The notes under the pieces were generated by a model. The model did not search any database. It had not been told where the DNA came from and worked only from the letters and a program-made list of their open reading frames with translations. A program made the translations under genes and the position numbers. This document shows, in pieces, positions 1 to 8,220 of a stretch of 56,258 nucleotides of DNA. Each line of letters starts with the position of its first letter. Position 1 is the first letter of the stretch. Source of the DNA: Bacillus norwichensis (GTDB lineage Bacteria > Bacillota > Bacilli > Bacillales > Bacillaceae_C); NCBI RefSeq assembly GCF_014836955.1, contig NZ_JACSPV010000028.1, forward strand, positions 1 to 56,258, given 5' to 3'.

Positions 1-96
1 AGGCTTTGCTTTTTTTAGCGTTTTTCAGGAAGGTATACTTACAGAATATTAAAACATCGTTTATGCAACGCTAGTGATGGTATATGTATACTTTAA

Positions 97-139
97 TTTC
101 ACAAAAATACAATAAATTAGCAGCTAGCTTTTTGTGAAA
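97..139. other. Inverted repeat in a gene-poor stretch (1-228)
   Basis: Eleven-base arms TTTCACAAAAA and TTTTTGTGAAA enclose a loop of about 21 bases. I see no gene in 1-228. The repeat could be an old terminator or flanking debris of the decayed insertion sequence that follows. Confidence 0.35.
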
Positions 140-228
140 AATATCTTGAGAAATAGAAATTAAAATTATGCAATATTAATAAAAAGTTATACCTCGGCAG
201 GGCAAAATCGTACAAAAACTCATTGAAA

Positions 229-756
229 TCACAATTGAATCAGGGTTAAAATTAGCTCCTTTAAGTTGGAGGGTAAAAAAGTAACAACTAAATCTACTGC
301 AAAAGAAATTTGACATTGGCTTCCCATCAGCCAGAGAGTCATCGCCCCAAACAATTCATCTATCAGGCTTTTCATACTCCTGGAATCATTGAGTGTACAG
401 GAATCTAGCTTTAGCATGGTGGCCAGCCATATAGCTGGAGAGTTTTCCCCAATTAGCTTTTCGATTCCTAGGAGGAGTAGATCTTTTGCAAATTAGCTGA
501 AAAAAGCACTTTAAGCATCTATTTGGGGTGGAAGAGAGGCTGTTCATCCTGGATGGATTCAATCATCTCATCCACCACATGGGAACATTTGAGGAGTGGG
601 CCCCTCTACATCCAAGATAGCAAAGCTTTAATGGTTACTATATGGATTAAATATGGAAGTAGACTATCTTTTTGAAGCAGGAATCTCCTCTTTTACCTCT
701 AGAGGGAGAAATAGTTGCGTGTTATACTCATTAGTAGTATTCTTCGGATTACTCAT
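229..756 (-). pseudogene. Decayed IS1182-type transposase, N-terminal third only
   Basis: Translation fragments on the minus strand line up in order with the N-terminus of IS1182-type transposases, although stops and frame changes separate them. From 756 the frame reads MSNPKNTTNEYNTQLFLPLE and stops at 664. After about 60 unrelated bases, a fragment containing SHVVDEMIESI follows, then LKVLFSANLQKIYSS, then IEKLIGENSPAIWLATM, then TLNDSRSMKSLIDELFGAM. The Y-S-S/IEKLIGE/WLA and TLND-R blocks are the recognisable part. The catalytic DDE region is missing, so the gene is dead. Nothing else in the window carries an intact copy. Confidence 0.65.
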
Positions 757-851
757 AAAAATCGTCCTTTTTGAATGAGGTTTGGTCACTTTCATTTTAC
801 TAGATTGGGCGATTTTTTTTAAAATGCATCTTTCGATATAAGCAGAAAAGA

Positions 852-892
852 GCTGCCACAGAAAATCAGTTTTCACTGACTTTCTGGACAGC
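852..892. other. Hairpin inside the insertion-sequence end
   Basis: CAGAAA-A-TCAGT and ACTGA-C-TTTCTG pair around a TTTC loop with one mismatch, extended by GCTG/CAGC outside. On the minus strand the stem is followed by CTCTTTTCT, so it may act as a terminator shielding the transposase from outside transcription, a common property of IS ends. Confidence 0.5.
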
Positions 893-918
893 CCCTTTCG
901 ATAATAGGAGGATCTAGC

Positions 919-1578
919 TTGAAGCAATTGAAATTTTTTTTAGCTATTTTTGTACTTATATTGGGTTTAGTACTTACTTTTAGTCCAATTTTAAAAAATA
1001 CAATTCTGGATAAAAAAGTACATAGCCTGATGGAACAAATAGATACCATGGATAATGTAGCGTTAGAGGGAAACAGAAAAAAAGTTGAAGAAGTAGAAGA
1101 AGTTAATGAGCTGCCCAGTGAACTAGATGTATTAAAAGGGTTGAGCTATAAGGGTGAACCAGTTGCCTTTATGTATATTCCAAGTACAGGCTTGAAACTG
1201 CCTATATATAAAACTGTCACAAAGCAAAATCTATTACATGGTGCAGGGGAAATGAAGGAATACGACAAGTTAGGAAAGGGTAACTATGTTTTGGCCGGAC
1301 ACCGAATGAAGAAAAAAGGATTGTTATTTCATGATGTAGTTCGTCTAAATAACGGTGACAAAGTATACGTTACGGATAAGAAAAAAATCTATGAATATCA
1401 AGTAGTTCACAAGCAGATCATTAAAGAAAATGAAACAACGATCATGGAGGAAAATGGAAAAGACGAGATCACCTTGATAACTTGCGATATACCCAGCGAA
1501 CCAGAAAACAGAGTAGCCGTAAGTGGAGATCTTATTAATTTTTTTCCATTCAATGAGGATTTTAAAAATATAGAATAG
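919..1578 (+). CDS. Class A sortase
   Basis: Membrane-anchored transpeptidase of 219 residues that cuts LPXTG-type sorting signals and links surface proteins to the cell wall. A single N-terminal membrane segment (about residues 5-22) leaves the catalytic domain outside. The triad is visible: His128 in LAGHRM, Cys189 in TLITCD and Arg198 in ENRVAV. The start is TTG at 919, chosen for AGGAGGA at 906-912. Length fits class A enzymes; the TLITC motif also occurs in classes D and E, so the subclass is not certain. No LPXTG substrate gene is present nearby, so it is either a housekeeping enzyme or has lost its partner. The IS remnant abuts its 5' side, so its native promoter has probably been replaced or displaced. 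Confidence 0.88.
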   Translation: MKQLKFFLAIFVLILGLVLTFSPILKNTILDKKVHSLMEQIDTMDNVALEGNRKKVEEVEEVNELPSELDVLKGLSYKGEPVAFMYIPSTGLKLPIYKTVTKQNLLHGAGEMKEYDKLGKGNYVLAGHRMKKKGLLFHDVVRLNNGDKVYVTDKKKIYEYQVVHKQIIKENETTIMEENGKDEITLITCDIPSEPENRVAVSGDLINFFPFNEDFKNIE

Positions 1579-1610
1579 GAGAATGTTTAATTACTTAAAA
1601 AGTGTATCAA

Positions 1611-1793
1611 ATGAAAAAAGTTTCTTGGTTAGGTAAAAAGAGGGAGCCTATATACAGTCAACAATTAATATAGCCATATCATTATTTGCTTTATCTTTTA
1701 TTCTTTTTTGTATTAATGTTCGCCGTAGTTTATTTCTTTGTGTCATCTTCTCAACCTTTTAAAAAATTAAATAGACCCATTTCGAATCCATGA
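1611..1793 (+). pseudogene. Possible small membrane protein interrupted by an amber codon
   Basis: From ATG 1611 the frame encodes MKKVSWLGKKREPIYSQQLI and then TAG. The same frame continues without further stops through a strongly hydrophobic stretch (LLYLLFFFVLMFAVVYFFV) to TGA at 1791-1793. Read through, it would be a protein of about 60 residues with one membrane span. No good ribosome binding site precedes 1611. It could be a decayed partner of the sortase or a chance hydrophobic frame; I do not recognise a family. Confidence 0.25.
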
Positions 1794-1800
1794 GAGATTT

Positions 1801-1844
1801 TTTCAAAAATAGTAGCACAAACCATGATTTTGGCCTGTGCTACT
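1801..1844 (-). terminator. Terminator of the hydantoinase operon
   Basis: Arms AGTAGCACA (1811-1819) and TGTGCTACT (1836-1844) form a 9-bp stem. On the minus strand the stem is followed by ATTTTTGAAA. It lies 15 bases after the stop of the last operon gene. Confidence 0.85.
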
Positions 1845-1859
1845 AATGTTTATATATTG

Positions 1860-3422
1860 CTACCTTGCCAACTCACCTGCCGCCTTGACTCTAACACGTG
1901 TCGCATTCCCAGGCAGGTAAGCAAGTGGAACATCCTCAATATCCACTATTTCGCATGTATCGGGATCAGCTCCTGCCTCAACGGCTTCATTTACCGCCAT
2001 TTGCTTTGCCAGCTCCAAGGTTTTTTCCCGGCCAAGCTCATCCAAAGAGAATACTCTTTCGACTTGACCGCTTACCTGAGCTATGGCAGAACCAATAGCG
2101 TTAGCAACTCCATGGTTTTTCGGACGAATGACTTCCGAGGCTCCTTCCAATGTTGCGGGTACAAGTATACTTCCACCACCGACCAAAATGACTGGAACAG
2201 GATCGGCACTGGTTTTCATGCGGTCCACAGCTAATTCCACCATGGAAGTCATTTCCTCGTAAATGGTCTCCAATAATGCCCGGTCCAAGTGACGGACCTT
2301 TTCCGAATCTCCAATTTCAGCTTTACCAAGAGCCACGATGACATCTGTGGTCGTTAACGTATCGCCGCCAAAAACGAGCGCCTTCTCCGTTAAACGGTAA
2401 CCAACGCTGTCTGGACCAACCGTAAATTCTCCATTCTCTTGAATTCGGACAATCGTTCCCCCACCTAGTCCGACAGAAACCAAATCCGGCATACGGAAGT
2501 TCGTCCGAGCACCTCCAATTTCAACGGCGAGAGACGATTCTCTAGGGAAAGAGCCCACAAGGACTCCGACGTCTGTAGTTGTTCCTCCCACATCAACAAC
2601 AATCGCATTGTCATGGCCAGATAAATAAGATGCGCCGCGCAAACTGTTCGTCGGACCGCAGGCAACAGTTAGGATTGGATATTTTAATGCATAGTCCACA
2701 GACATAAGGGTTCCGTCATTTTGACCTAAAAATACGCGGGCATCCTGGATGCCTTCTTCCCTTAATGCATTGACAAACCCGTTAATGGTTGTTTTGGCTA
2801 CATTCACAACCGAAGCATTTAAAATTGTCGCATTTTCTCGTTCAAGAAGGCCGACACTGCCAATCTCACATGAAAGCGAAACAGGTAGTTCTTCTCCCAA
2901 TACTTCTTTGATGATCTCAGCCGCTCGTTCCTCGTGGCTCCGAGAAACTGGCGAAAACACGGACGTGATGGCAACGGAATCAACCTTCCCCTTCACTTCT
3001 TCAGCAATAAGATATAGCTCTTGTTCATCAAGCGGCATAATTTCCCGCCCGTCAAATTCATGTCCGCCTTGCACAATATAAACATATTTCCCTAGCTTTT
3101 CTCGTAAGTCATCTGGCACCCCTATTAGCGGTTTGACCGCAAGCGTTGCGGGAGCGCCTAAACGGATCACCGCGATCGAATTTAATCTTTTCCTTTCGAC
3201 AATAGCATTCGTTGCATGAGTGGTCCCAAGCATAGCATACTTAATGTCTGAGAGCGGAACATTAGAAGAATTGATGACTTCCTTCATCGCCTTGTAAATT
3301 CCCGAACTGACGTCCTCAGTTGTCGGTGTTTTCGTTTCTGCGATGACATTAAAATCCTCATCCAAAATAACGGCATCCGTATTCGTCCCACCAACATCAA
3401 TTCCTATTCGATAAATGCCCAT
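1860..3422 (-). CDS. Hydantoinase/oxoprolinase family protein (HyuA-like ATPase subunit)
   Basis: A 520-residue member of the ATP-dependent hydantoinase/5-oxoprolinase superfamily, which opens cyclic amide rings using ATP. The actin-like ATPase fold shows in two phosphate-binding signatures: IGIDVGGTNTDAVI near the N-terminus and VVDVGGTTTDVG near residue 275. Its length fits the short HyuA-like group that pairs with DUF917 proteins rather than with HyuB. The start codon overlaps the stop of the DUF917 gene upstream by one base (TAATG), so the two are translationally coupled and probably form one enzyme. A terminator follows directly. The substrate is unknown; the permease and nitrilase neighbours suggest a cyclic amide, ureide or pyrimidine-like compound. 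Confidence 0.85.
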   Translation of the reverse strand: MGIYRIGIDVGGTNTDAVILDEDFNVIAETKTPTTEDVSSGIYKAMKEVINSSNVPLSDIKYAMLGTTHATNAIVERKRLNSIAVIRLGAPATLAVKPLIGVPDDLREKLGKYVYIVQGGHEFDGREIMPLDEQELYLIAEEVKGKVDSVAITSVFSPVSRSHEERAAEIIKEVLGEELPVSLSCEIGSVGLLERENATILNASVVNVAKTTINGFVNALREEGIQDARVFLGQNDGTLMSVDYALKYPILTVACGPTNSLRGASYLSGHDNAIVVDVGGTTTDVGVLVGSFPRESSLAVEIGGARTNFRMPDLVSVGLGGGTIVRIQENGEFTVGPDSVGYRLTEKALVFGGDTLTTTDVIVALGKAEIGDSEKVRHLDRALLETIYEEMTSMVELAVDRMKTSADPVPVILVGGGSILVPATLEGASEVIRPKNHGVANAIGSAIAQVSGQVERVFSLDELGREKTLELAKQMAVNEAVEAGADPDTCEIVDIEDVPLAYLPGNATRVRVKAAGELAR

Positions 3423-4516
3423 TATTGTCCAGCTCCTTCTACCATTAACTTCTCAACAGGAACATAGTCCACATCGTAACCAAAATAAGCTGGGCCGCAT
3501 GTATCAATTCCTTTTTTCGTTCTCCATTTCGGATCACACGGTATACCAATGACAACACAGCGAGCTCCATATCTTAATCCTTCCGTAGTGATTGGAAGTC
3601 CAGTCTCCGCATCCAACACCGCAATTAAATCAGGTGTTACACATAACAAGCGATCTTTCGTTTTCGCAATCAAATGCTCATTTTGGAACCGAAGCTCAAG
3701 AGTTTCACCTTTATAATCCGCTAATCCTTCGATGGCAGCCATTCCTCGTGTAAAACCAGTCTCCGTTTTGCGGTTAATATCTGTTACTTTTCCCTGAAAC
3801 AGTTCAAATCCCTTTGTCAATTCGAGCACTTTCTCAATTGGATCATAGCCCCTAGCTTTGGCAAGGCGAATGGAACGTCCTATCTCTTCTTCCAGCTGTA
3901 AAATATTATGGATGCCGCTTTTCTTTAAATTTTTTCCTCTCATAGGATAAATGGCCATCATAACAGACCCGCCCATTTGAATGGTCGCGTTTCTTGCGAT
4001 TCTTTCGGCCCATAAATTATCAATCGTATTCAGCAATGAGGCGTTGCCTTTTTCATCAGCAATCACCATAGGGGTTGCTGAAACTCCATCCAAATAAAAG
4101 GTTGTCATTTGTAACTCCGGAAAAGCTCGTCCCATTCCATCAACATCTACGACTGGCAATTTCAGTGTTGCCGCGAGTGCCAAAGGAAGCATGGAATTAA
4201 TGCCCCCGGCTTCTATAGGAATGGTAGCAACAATTTTTTCCCCGAGATAAGATTCAAGGGTTTTAAACGTTGCCAATGCCTCTGTACCGCTTGGAGCTTT
4301 TTCCACCATCACTGTCGGCGCTCCCATCATGCCCGTCGGCACAATTAAATCATCATCGCCGATTTCGTCTATGGATAGGAGTTTAATCGGACCATTTTCT
4401 TCAACTGCCTGTAAAGCCATCAACTTTCCAATATGAGGGTCACCTCCCCCTCCAGTTCCAAGCAACGCTGCACCAACAGCAATATCCTCAATCTCTTCTT
4501 TTCCAATAAACCTCAT
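3422..4516 (-). CDS. DUF917 domain protein, partner of the hydantoinase subunit
   Basis: A 364-residue DUF917 protein. The N-terminus has the typical glycine-rich stretch LLGTGGGGDP (about residues 18-27), and most of the length is DUF917, consistent with the family's usual size. DUF917 genes are generally found next to short hydantoinase/oxoprolinase A genes, as here, where stop and start codons overlap. The biochemical role is not established; by analogy with HyuB it may supply the second half of a ring-opening amidohydrolase. RBS GAGGGA precedes ATG 4516. A 97-base gap separates it from the upstream permease gene; I see no clear terminator in it. Confidence 0.85.
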   Translation of the reverse strand: MRFIGKEEIEDIAVGAALLGTGGGGDPHIGKLMALQAVEENGPIKLLSIDEIGDDDLIVPTGMMGAPTVMVEKAPSGTEALATFKTLESYLGEKIVATIPIEAGGINSMLPLALAATLKLPVVDVDGMGRAFPELQMTTFYLDGVSATPMVIADEKGNASLLNTIDNLWAERIARNATIQMGGSVMMAIYPMRGKNLKKSGIHNILQLEEEIGRSIRLAKARGYDPIEKVLELTKGFELFQGKVTDINRKTETGFTRGMAAIEGLADYKGETLELRFQNEHLIAKTKDRLLCVTPDLIAVLDAETGLPITTEGLRYGARCVVIGIPCDPKWRTKKGIDTCGPAYFGYDVDYVPVEKLMVEGAGQ

Positions 4517-4613
4517 ATGTTGATCCCTCTTTTTTAGTTTTTTCAGACTCTCCTAAATAGAAGCCGTCTCATCCTTTGTGAAGTTAAAAGGATGGCCTGT
4601 CCAAATTCTCATA

Positions 4614-5942
4614 TTATTGATAGGTTTTCACTTCACCATACGTTACTTTCTTACCGCGGTGGACTATAACACTTAGCAACCAGTATAGGAAGCCGCCTGC
4701 AACAAGTGAGTTGACAGAAGGTATCCCCCAATGAACGGTCAAACCAATGATAATAGATGCAATCCAAGCTATCAGTGTGATTGGATTCCATGCCTCATAC
4801 GTTTCCGGCAATACACCTTTTTCACGGGATTCTTTTAATTCTTTCGCATAGCGTTTAACAATAAAGTACTCCACAGTCATAATGCCTCCTACAGGCGGCA
4901 ATGCTACACCCAGCAATACAAGGAAGCTTTCGAACGCTCCTAAAATGCCTAGTACAGAAAATAGCGTACCAATCAAGCCAAGAATGATTGTAATAAGCGT
5001 CCTGTTTACTCGCTTACCAAAGCCGAGATCAATCAAATTGACGACACCGAGAGAAGAAGAGTATAAGTTCCAGTCATTAATTTTCAATGTGGCCGTAATT
5101 AATATGATCGTTCCAATAATACCGCTCGTACCCATAACGATTGAAATGACATCAGATGTCTTTGCTGCATGAGCAAGAAGTACACCTACCAAACCAATAA
5201 TATATTCCCCGAAAGTAATGCCAATGACTGTTTGTTTAATTACGTCACCAACAGAACGGTTAAAGCGGCTCATGTCAGGTGTAATGATGGCACCAGCGAT
5301 AAATCCACCCGCAACCATACTTGCACCAACAGCCAGAGGAATTTCAGGACCCGGCACCGGCAAAGCAATCAGCTCTCCGAATGAAAACTGTGTCAATACG
5401 TTGCTAATTGAATAAAAGACAACAAGCAAGAATAGCGGAACTGTTACATATGCGGTAAAGCCCAAAGACAAAATGCCGAACAATACAATCAGCGTGACGG
5501 ACACCCCTGTAACAATAGACCAAAGCCAGATTGGACCGCCCACAATTTGATGGATTCCATTGGCAAATACCTCATTTTGAATTCCAAACCATCCAATCAT
5601 AGAGATAGCGATCACAAGACTCAACAAGAAAGATCCCAATTTTCCAAAGCCCGCCCATCGAACTAACAAAGTAGTACTTAGCCCTTCTCTCATACCCGCA
5701 ATTCCCACAAAAATGGACACGACTTCCAAAATGACCGCTCCTAATGTAATAGCCCAAAAAGCAGTCCAAAAATCCATACCATAACCAAGTGCAGCCCCCA
5801 ATAAAAATTGGGAGAGAGCAGAGATTTGTCCAAAGCGCATCGTCGCAATCCCAAACCAGTGTTTTCTCTCACTTTTTGGAACCCGGGATAATGCATAATC
5901 ATCATATTTTTCTCCGATTGTTACTTCTTCTTCCTTTTTCAC
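4614..5942 (-). CDS. NCS1-type permease, cytosine permease (CodB) subgroup
   Basis: An integral membrane protein of 442 residues with about twelve hydrophobic segments, resembling the cytosine/purine/hydantoin symporter family (NCS1) and closest in layout to CodB. The N-terminal motif DYALSRVPKSER, followed by a region starting FGIATMRFGQ, is characteristic. The start is taken as GTG 5942, preceded by GGAG at 6-7 bases; an in-frame GTG at 5954 is possible but has a poorer RBS. It lies between the nitrilase and DUF917 genes of one operon, so it most likely imports the cyclic amide or pyrimidine-like substrate of the pathway. The substrate cannot be read from the sequence. Confidence 0.85.
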   Translation of the reverse strand: MKKEEEVTIGEKYDDYALSRVPKSERKHWFGIATMRFGQISALSQFLLGAALGYGMDFWTAFWAITLGAVILEVVSIFVGIAGMREGLSTTLLVRWAGFGKLGSFLLSLVIAISMIGWFGIQNEVFANGIHQIVGGPIWLWSIVTGVSVTLIVLFGILSLGFTAYVTVPLFLLVVFYSISNVLTQFSFGELIALPVPGPEIPLAVGASMVAGGFIAGAIITPDMSRFNRSVGDVIKQTVIGITFGEYIIGLVGVLLAHAAKTSDVISIVMGTSGIIGTIILITATLKINDWNLYSSSLGVVNLIDLGFGKRVNRTLITIILGLIGTLFSVLGILGAFESFLVLLGVALPPVGGIMTVEYFIVKRYAKELKESREKGVLPETYEAWNPITLIAWIASIIIGLTVHWGIPSVNSLVAGGFLYWLLSVIVHRGKKVTYGEVKTYQ

Positions 5943-5963
5943 GCCTTTCTCCACCCTTCTTTT

Positions 5964-6770
5964 TTAGTTGTAAATATCAGGCTTTCTATCCCGTAAATAA
6001 GAAATTTGGGTTCTAAATGTGTTAATTTCATTCAAATCAATTGTCACTACCTCCACCGTTTCCTCGCCCTCAGGAAGTTGCGCAATCACTTGTCCTCTTG
6101 GATTACACACTTTACTCCCACCAAATAAATACAAATCCCCTTCGTGCCCGAAACGGTTTACACCGATCGTGAAAAAGATATTCTCCAATGCACGCTGAGG
6201 GACATTTAATTCCCACATATCTTTATCTTGAACTCTCCATGCTGACGGCATAAACACAAACTCGGCACCATTCAGGCATAAAGAGCGACAAGCTTCAGGA
6301 AAACCAATATCATAACAAATGGCGATTCCAAATTTTCCATATTTTGTGTCAAAAATGGGGTAATCCGAGCCTTCTTTAAAATACATCCTTTCTTTTGCCC
6401 ATAAATGTGTCTTGGCAAAGCTTCCAAGCAAATTTCCTTCATCATCAAAAACAAGTGCTGAATTATACAAAATCCCTTCCAAATCCCGCTTTTCTCCAAA
6501 AGGTGCAACTATATATACATTGTTTTCTCGAGCTGCTTCCGCCATCTTTTCAACAGTATCGTCATAGTAATGAAGTGCCAATAAACTTATATCATCACCA
6601 AGCAGATCTAAATTATAGCCTGTGGAAAAAAGCTCAGGAAGACAAACAATATTGGCTCCCTTTTCAGCTGCCAGCGTGATTTTCTCAGCAGCTTTTTTTA
6701 CATTGTACTCAACGTCACCGAGCTTACTGTCAAACTGGATGATGCCAATATTGACTCTCCTGCTGTTCAT
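5964..6770 (-). CDS. Carbon-nitrogen hydrolase (nitrilase superfamily)
   Basis: A 268-residue enzyme of the nitrilase/amidase superfamily that hydrolyses C-N bonds in linear amides or carbamoyl compounds. The Glu-Lys-Cys triad is complete: Glu46 in LPELFSTGY, Lys120 in AKTHLW and Cys152 in AICYDIGFPE. ATG 6770 follows AAGGAG at good spacing. In the operon it sits between DUF1177 and the CodB-like permease. It may act after ring opening, removing an amide or carbamoyl group, as beta-ureidopropionase-type enzymes do; that assignment is an inference from context. Confidence 0.88.
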   Translation of the reverse strand: MNSRRVNIGIIQFDSKLGDVEYNVKKAAEKITLAAEKGANIVCLPELFSTGYNLDLLGDDISLLALHYYDDTVEKMAEAARENNVYIVAPFGEKRDLEGILYNSALVFDDEGNLLGSFAKTHLWAKERMYFKEGSDYPIFDTKYGKFGIAICYDIGFPEACRSLCLNGAEFVFMPSAWRVQDKDMWELNVPQRALENIFFTIGVNRFGHEGDLYLFGGSKVCNPRGQVIAQLPEGEETVEVVTIDLNEINTFRTQISYLRDRKPDIYN

Positions 6771-6785
6771 TTTTCAGGACTCCTT

Positions 6786-7736
6786 TCAAACTTGTTCGGG
6801 CTGTCTGCCAAAGGTCTGCAGTTTTTTCATTGAACCATACAATTCGTTCAGCTTTGCAAACTCATCCTTATTATAAAATTCGCATTTTCCTCTGGTATAT
6901 TCTTTAGCCACCTCGATGGAAAAGCGGACTGCCTCCGCGATATCAACTTCGCGACTCGCTCCTGTTCCGCATCCCGGCACAACTGATTTAGCCGTTATAG
7001 CCACTCCGACTACAGGGACGTCCGTTGCCACAGAAGGTTGTAAAATACTGTTTAAATGGTAAAGTCCGTTCCCATATGGAGTAATATCCTGCATCGTCAC
7101 GCCAAATGTTACCGGAAAATCCCCCGTCGTCATTTCCATGATTCGCAAAAGATCATCACTAAAACGTAATATATAACCTTCCTTTACAGTAGGAGAAATG
7201 GCTATCCCCAAATGGTTTACAATTTTATTTCCTTTGGTAGTATCAATTGATAGAATGGCTTCCATTTCCTCGAGTACTTCATGACGATTCATCTCCATCA
7301 TGTCAACGGGTGAACCCATAAAATCAACCGGTTCATGCGGTTCAATCGGAGCATCAGGACAAATATGTGTCGTTATATACACATCCCCAGGAAGCCGATC
7401 CCCAGTTGCGGCCATATTCGCTAATTTGAACGCAACAGTAATGGCAGCGATTGCACCATCCCCGTCAGAAACGGAGCCGATTCTGGATGGACGTGCTCCG
7501 AGTCCTCCGAGTCTCCCGACAATCCCTATTGTTGGCGCCGATCCCCCATCACTTTTTCCATTAGATCCTTTGATTAAAATTTTGATAAAATCAGTCGAGG
7601 CCCCAGTCTCTCCGATAACGGTTTCATAAGATGATTCACAATGAGGCAAACCCTTAAAAATATTGACAACCTTTTCTCCATTTATATAAGCTTCATCCAA
7701 CAGCTCCATCATTTCCATCGTATATTTCAAAGACAT
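6786..7736 (-). CDS. DUF1177 family protein
   Basis: A 316-residue member of DUF1177, a conserved family of unknown function that occurs in catabolic operons with permeases and hydantoinase-type genes. Notable stretches are GIVGRLGGLGARPSRIGSVS (about residues 74-93), THICPDAPIEPHEPVDFMG and a C-terminal SVVPGCGTGASREVDIAEA. The conserved His, Asp, Glu and Cys residues could bind a metal, but no catalytic site is known. It is the first gene of the minus-strand operon and has RBS GGAGG. The 5' region holds two different repeats (7868-7970 and 8001-8166), so the operon promoter must lie within or downstream of them. Confidence 0.8.
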   Translation of the reverse strand: MSLKYTMEMMELLDEAYINGEKVVNIFKGLPHCESSYETVIGETGASTDFIKILIKGSNGKSDGGSAPTIGIVGRLGGLGARPSRIGSVSDGDGAIAAITVAFKLANMAATGDRLPGDVYITTHICPDAPIEPHEPVDFMGSPVDMMEMNRHEVLEEMEAILSIDTTKGNKIVNHLGIAISPTVKEGYILRFSDDLLRIMEMTTGDFPVTFGVTMQDITPYGNGLYHLNSILQPSVATDVPVVGVAITAKSVVPGCGTGASREVDIAEAVRFSIEVAKEYTRGKCEFYNKDEFAKLNELYGSMKKLQTFGRQPEQV

Positions 7737-7867
7737 CAGACATCATCCTCCATCTAAAAATTCTGTCTATTTTTAAGCTATGTAAAAAAATTATAAATTT
7801 TGAGCATTGTGCTGTATATGCCCAAAGTGGGAAAACATACCTGCGTTTCCCTTCCCATCTTGTGCAA

Positions 7868-7970
7868 ATAAGAAGCGTAAGCGCTTTGGTCAGCGCGGGC
7901 ACACTTCAGCCACCACTGGAAAGTCGCTTATGACCTCGAGGGGATAGACACTGAAGCTGAACGTGAATTT
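7868..7970 (+). repeat. Intergenic repeat, AAGCG-type family, copy A
   Basis: Starts AAGAAGCGTAAGCGC and continues with TTGGTCAGC, GTCGCTTATGACCTCGAG and ACTGAAG. I recognise this pattern as a dispersed intergenic repeat seen in many Bacillus genomes. Related copies, more diverged, lie at 24350-24484 (opposite strand) and 32628-32790. Boundaries are approximate. Confidence 0.5.
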
Positions 7971-8000
7971 CGATAAATATGTTATTCACTCCTAACTTAT

Positions 8001-8166
8001 CAAATGCGGCTTGGCGTATTTGCGCCCAGATTTTAGTCGAGCTCCGCTCGATACATTTCCTCTGAAAATCATGGCATCCGCCAGGGGTTGAACTCCCACA
8101 ATGGATACCAATACGCATTCATCTAACCATGTACAGAAGTGAGAGACTTCTGCTAAATGAGTTAAA
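8001..8166 (+). repeat. Multi-hairpin intergenic element, copy 1 of 7
   Basis: Begins with the hairpin CAAATGCGGC/GGCGTATTTG, then TCGAGC-tcc-GCTCGA, then a body shared with the other copies (CTCTGAAAATCATGGCATCC, GGATACCAATACGCATTCAT), and ends AGACTTCTGCTAAATGAG. It lies between the end of the PucR gene and the start of the DUF1177 gene. The third and fourth hairpins are decayed in this copy. It is preceded by TTAT. Confidence 0.8.
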
Positions 8167-8180
8167 GTTTACTAAACAGC

Positions 8181-8220
8181 AAAAAAGGACCAACAAGCCT
8201 ATTGCTCGTTGATCCTTTTT
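8181..8220 (-). terminator. Terminator overlapping the 3' end of the PucR-type gene
   Basis: AAAGGA-CAAC-AGC pairs with GCT-GTTG-TCCTTT around the stop codon (8199-8201). On the minus strand the stem is followed by a T run. Confidence 0.75.

Larger units (their letters stand above)
229..897 (-). mobile_element. Remnant of an IS1182-family insertion sequence (left end plus 5' transposase)
   Basis: Read on the minus strand, the segment opens with GGGGCTGTCCAGAAAGTCA (about 897-877), the kind of terminal sequence carried by IS1182-like elements in Bacillaceae. A broken transposase reading frame follows. The outer end lies only about 10 bases from the ribosome binding site of the sortase gene. 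The rest of the element and its other end are absent; similarity fades below about position 229. Family assignment is from memory of protein motifs, not from a search. Confidence 0.65.

Noticed and set aside
229-417. 62-codon minus-strand frame as an independent gene
   Set aside because: It reads as an internal piece of a broken IS1182-type transposase, so it is part of the pseudogene.
1824-2234. Open frame on the plus strand inside the hydantoinase gene
   Set aside because: It runs antisense to a well-supported gene, has no RBS, and its cysteine-rich composition looks like a shadow translation.
7740-7830. Possible sigma-54 promoter upstream of the DUF1177 gene (TGGGCATATACAGCAC on the minus strand)
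   Set aside because: The GG-to-GC spacing is wrong and the TTGC element is missing.
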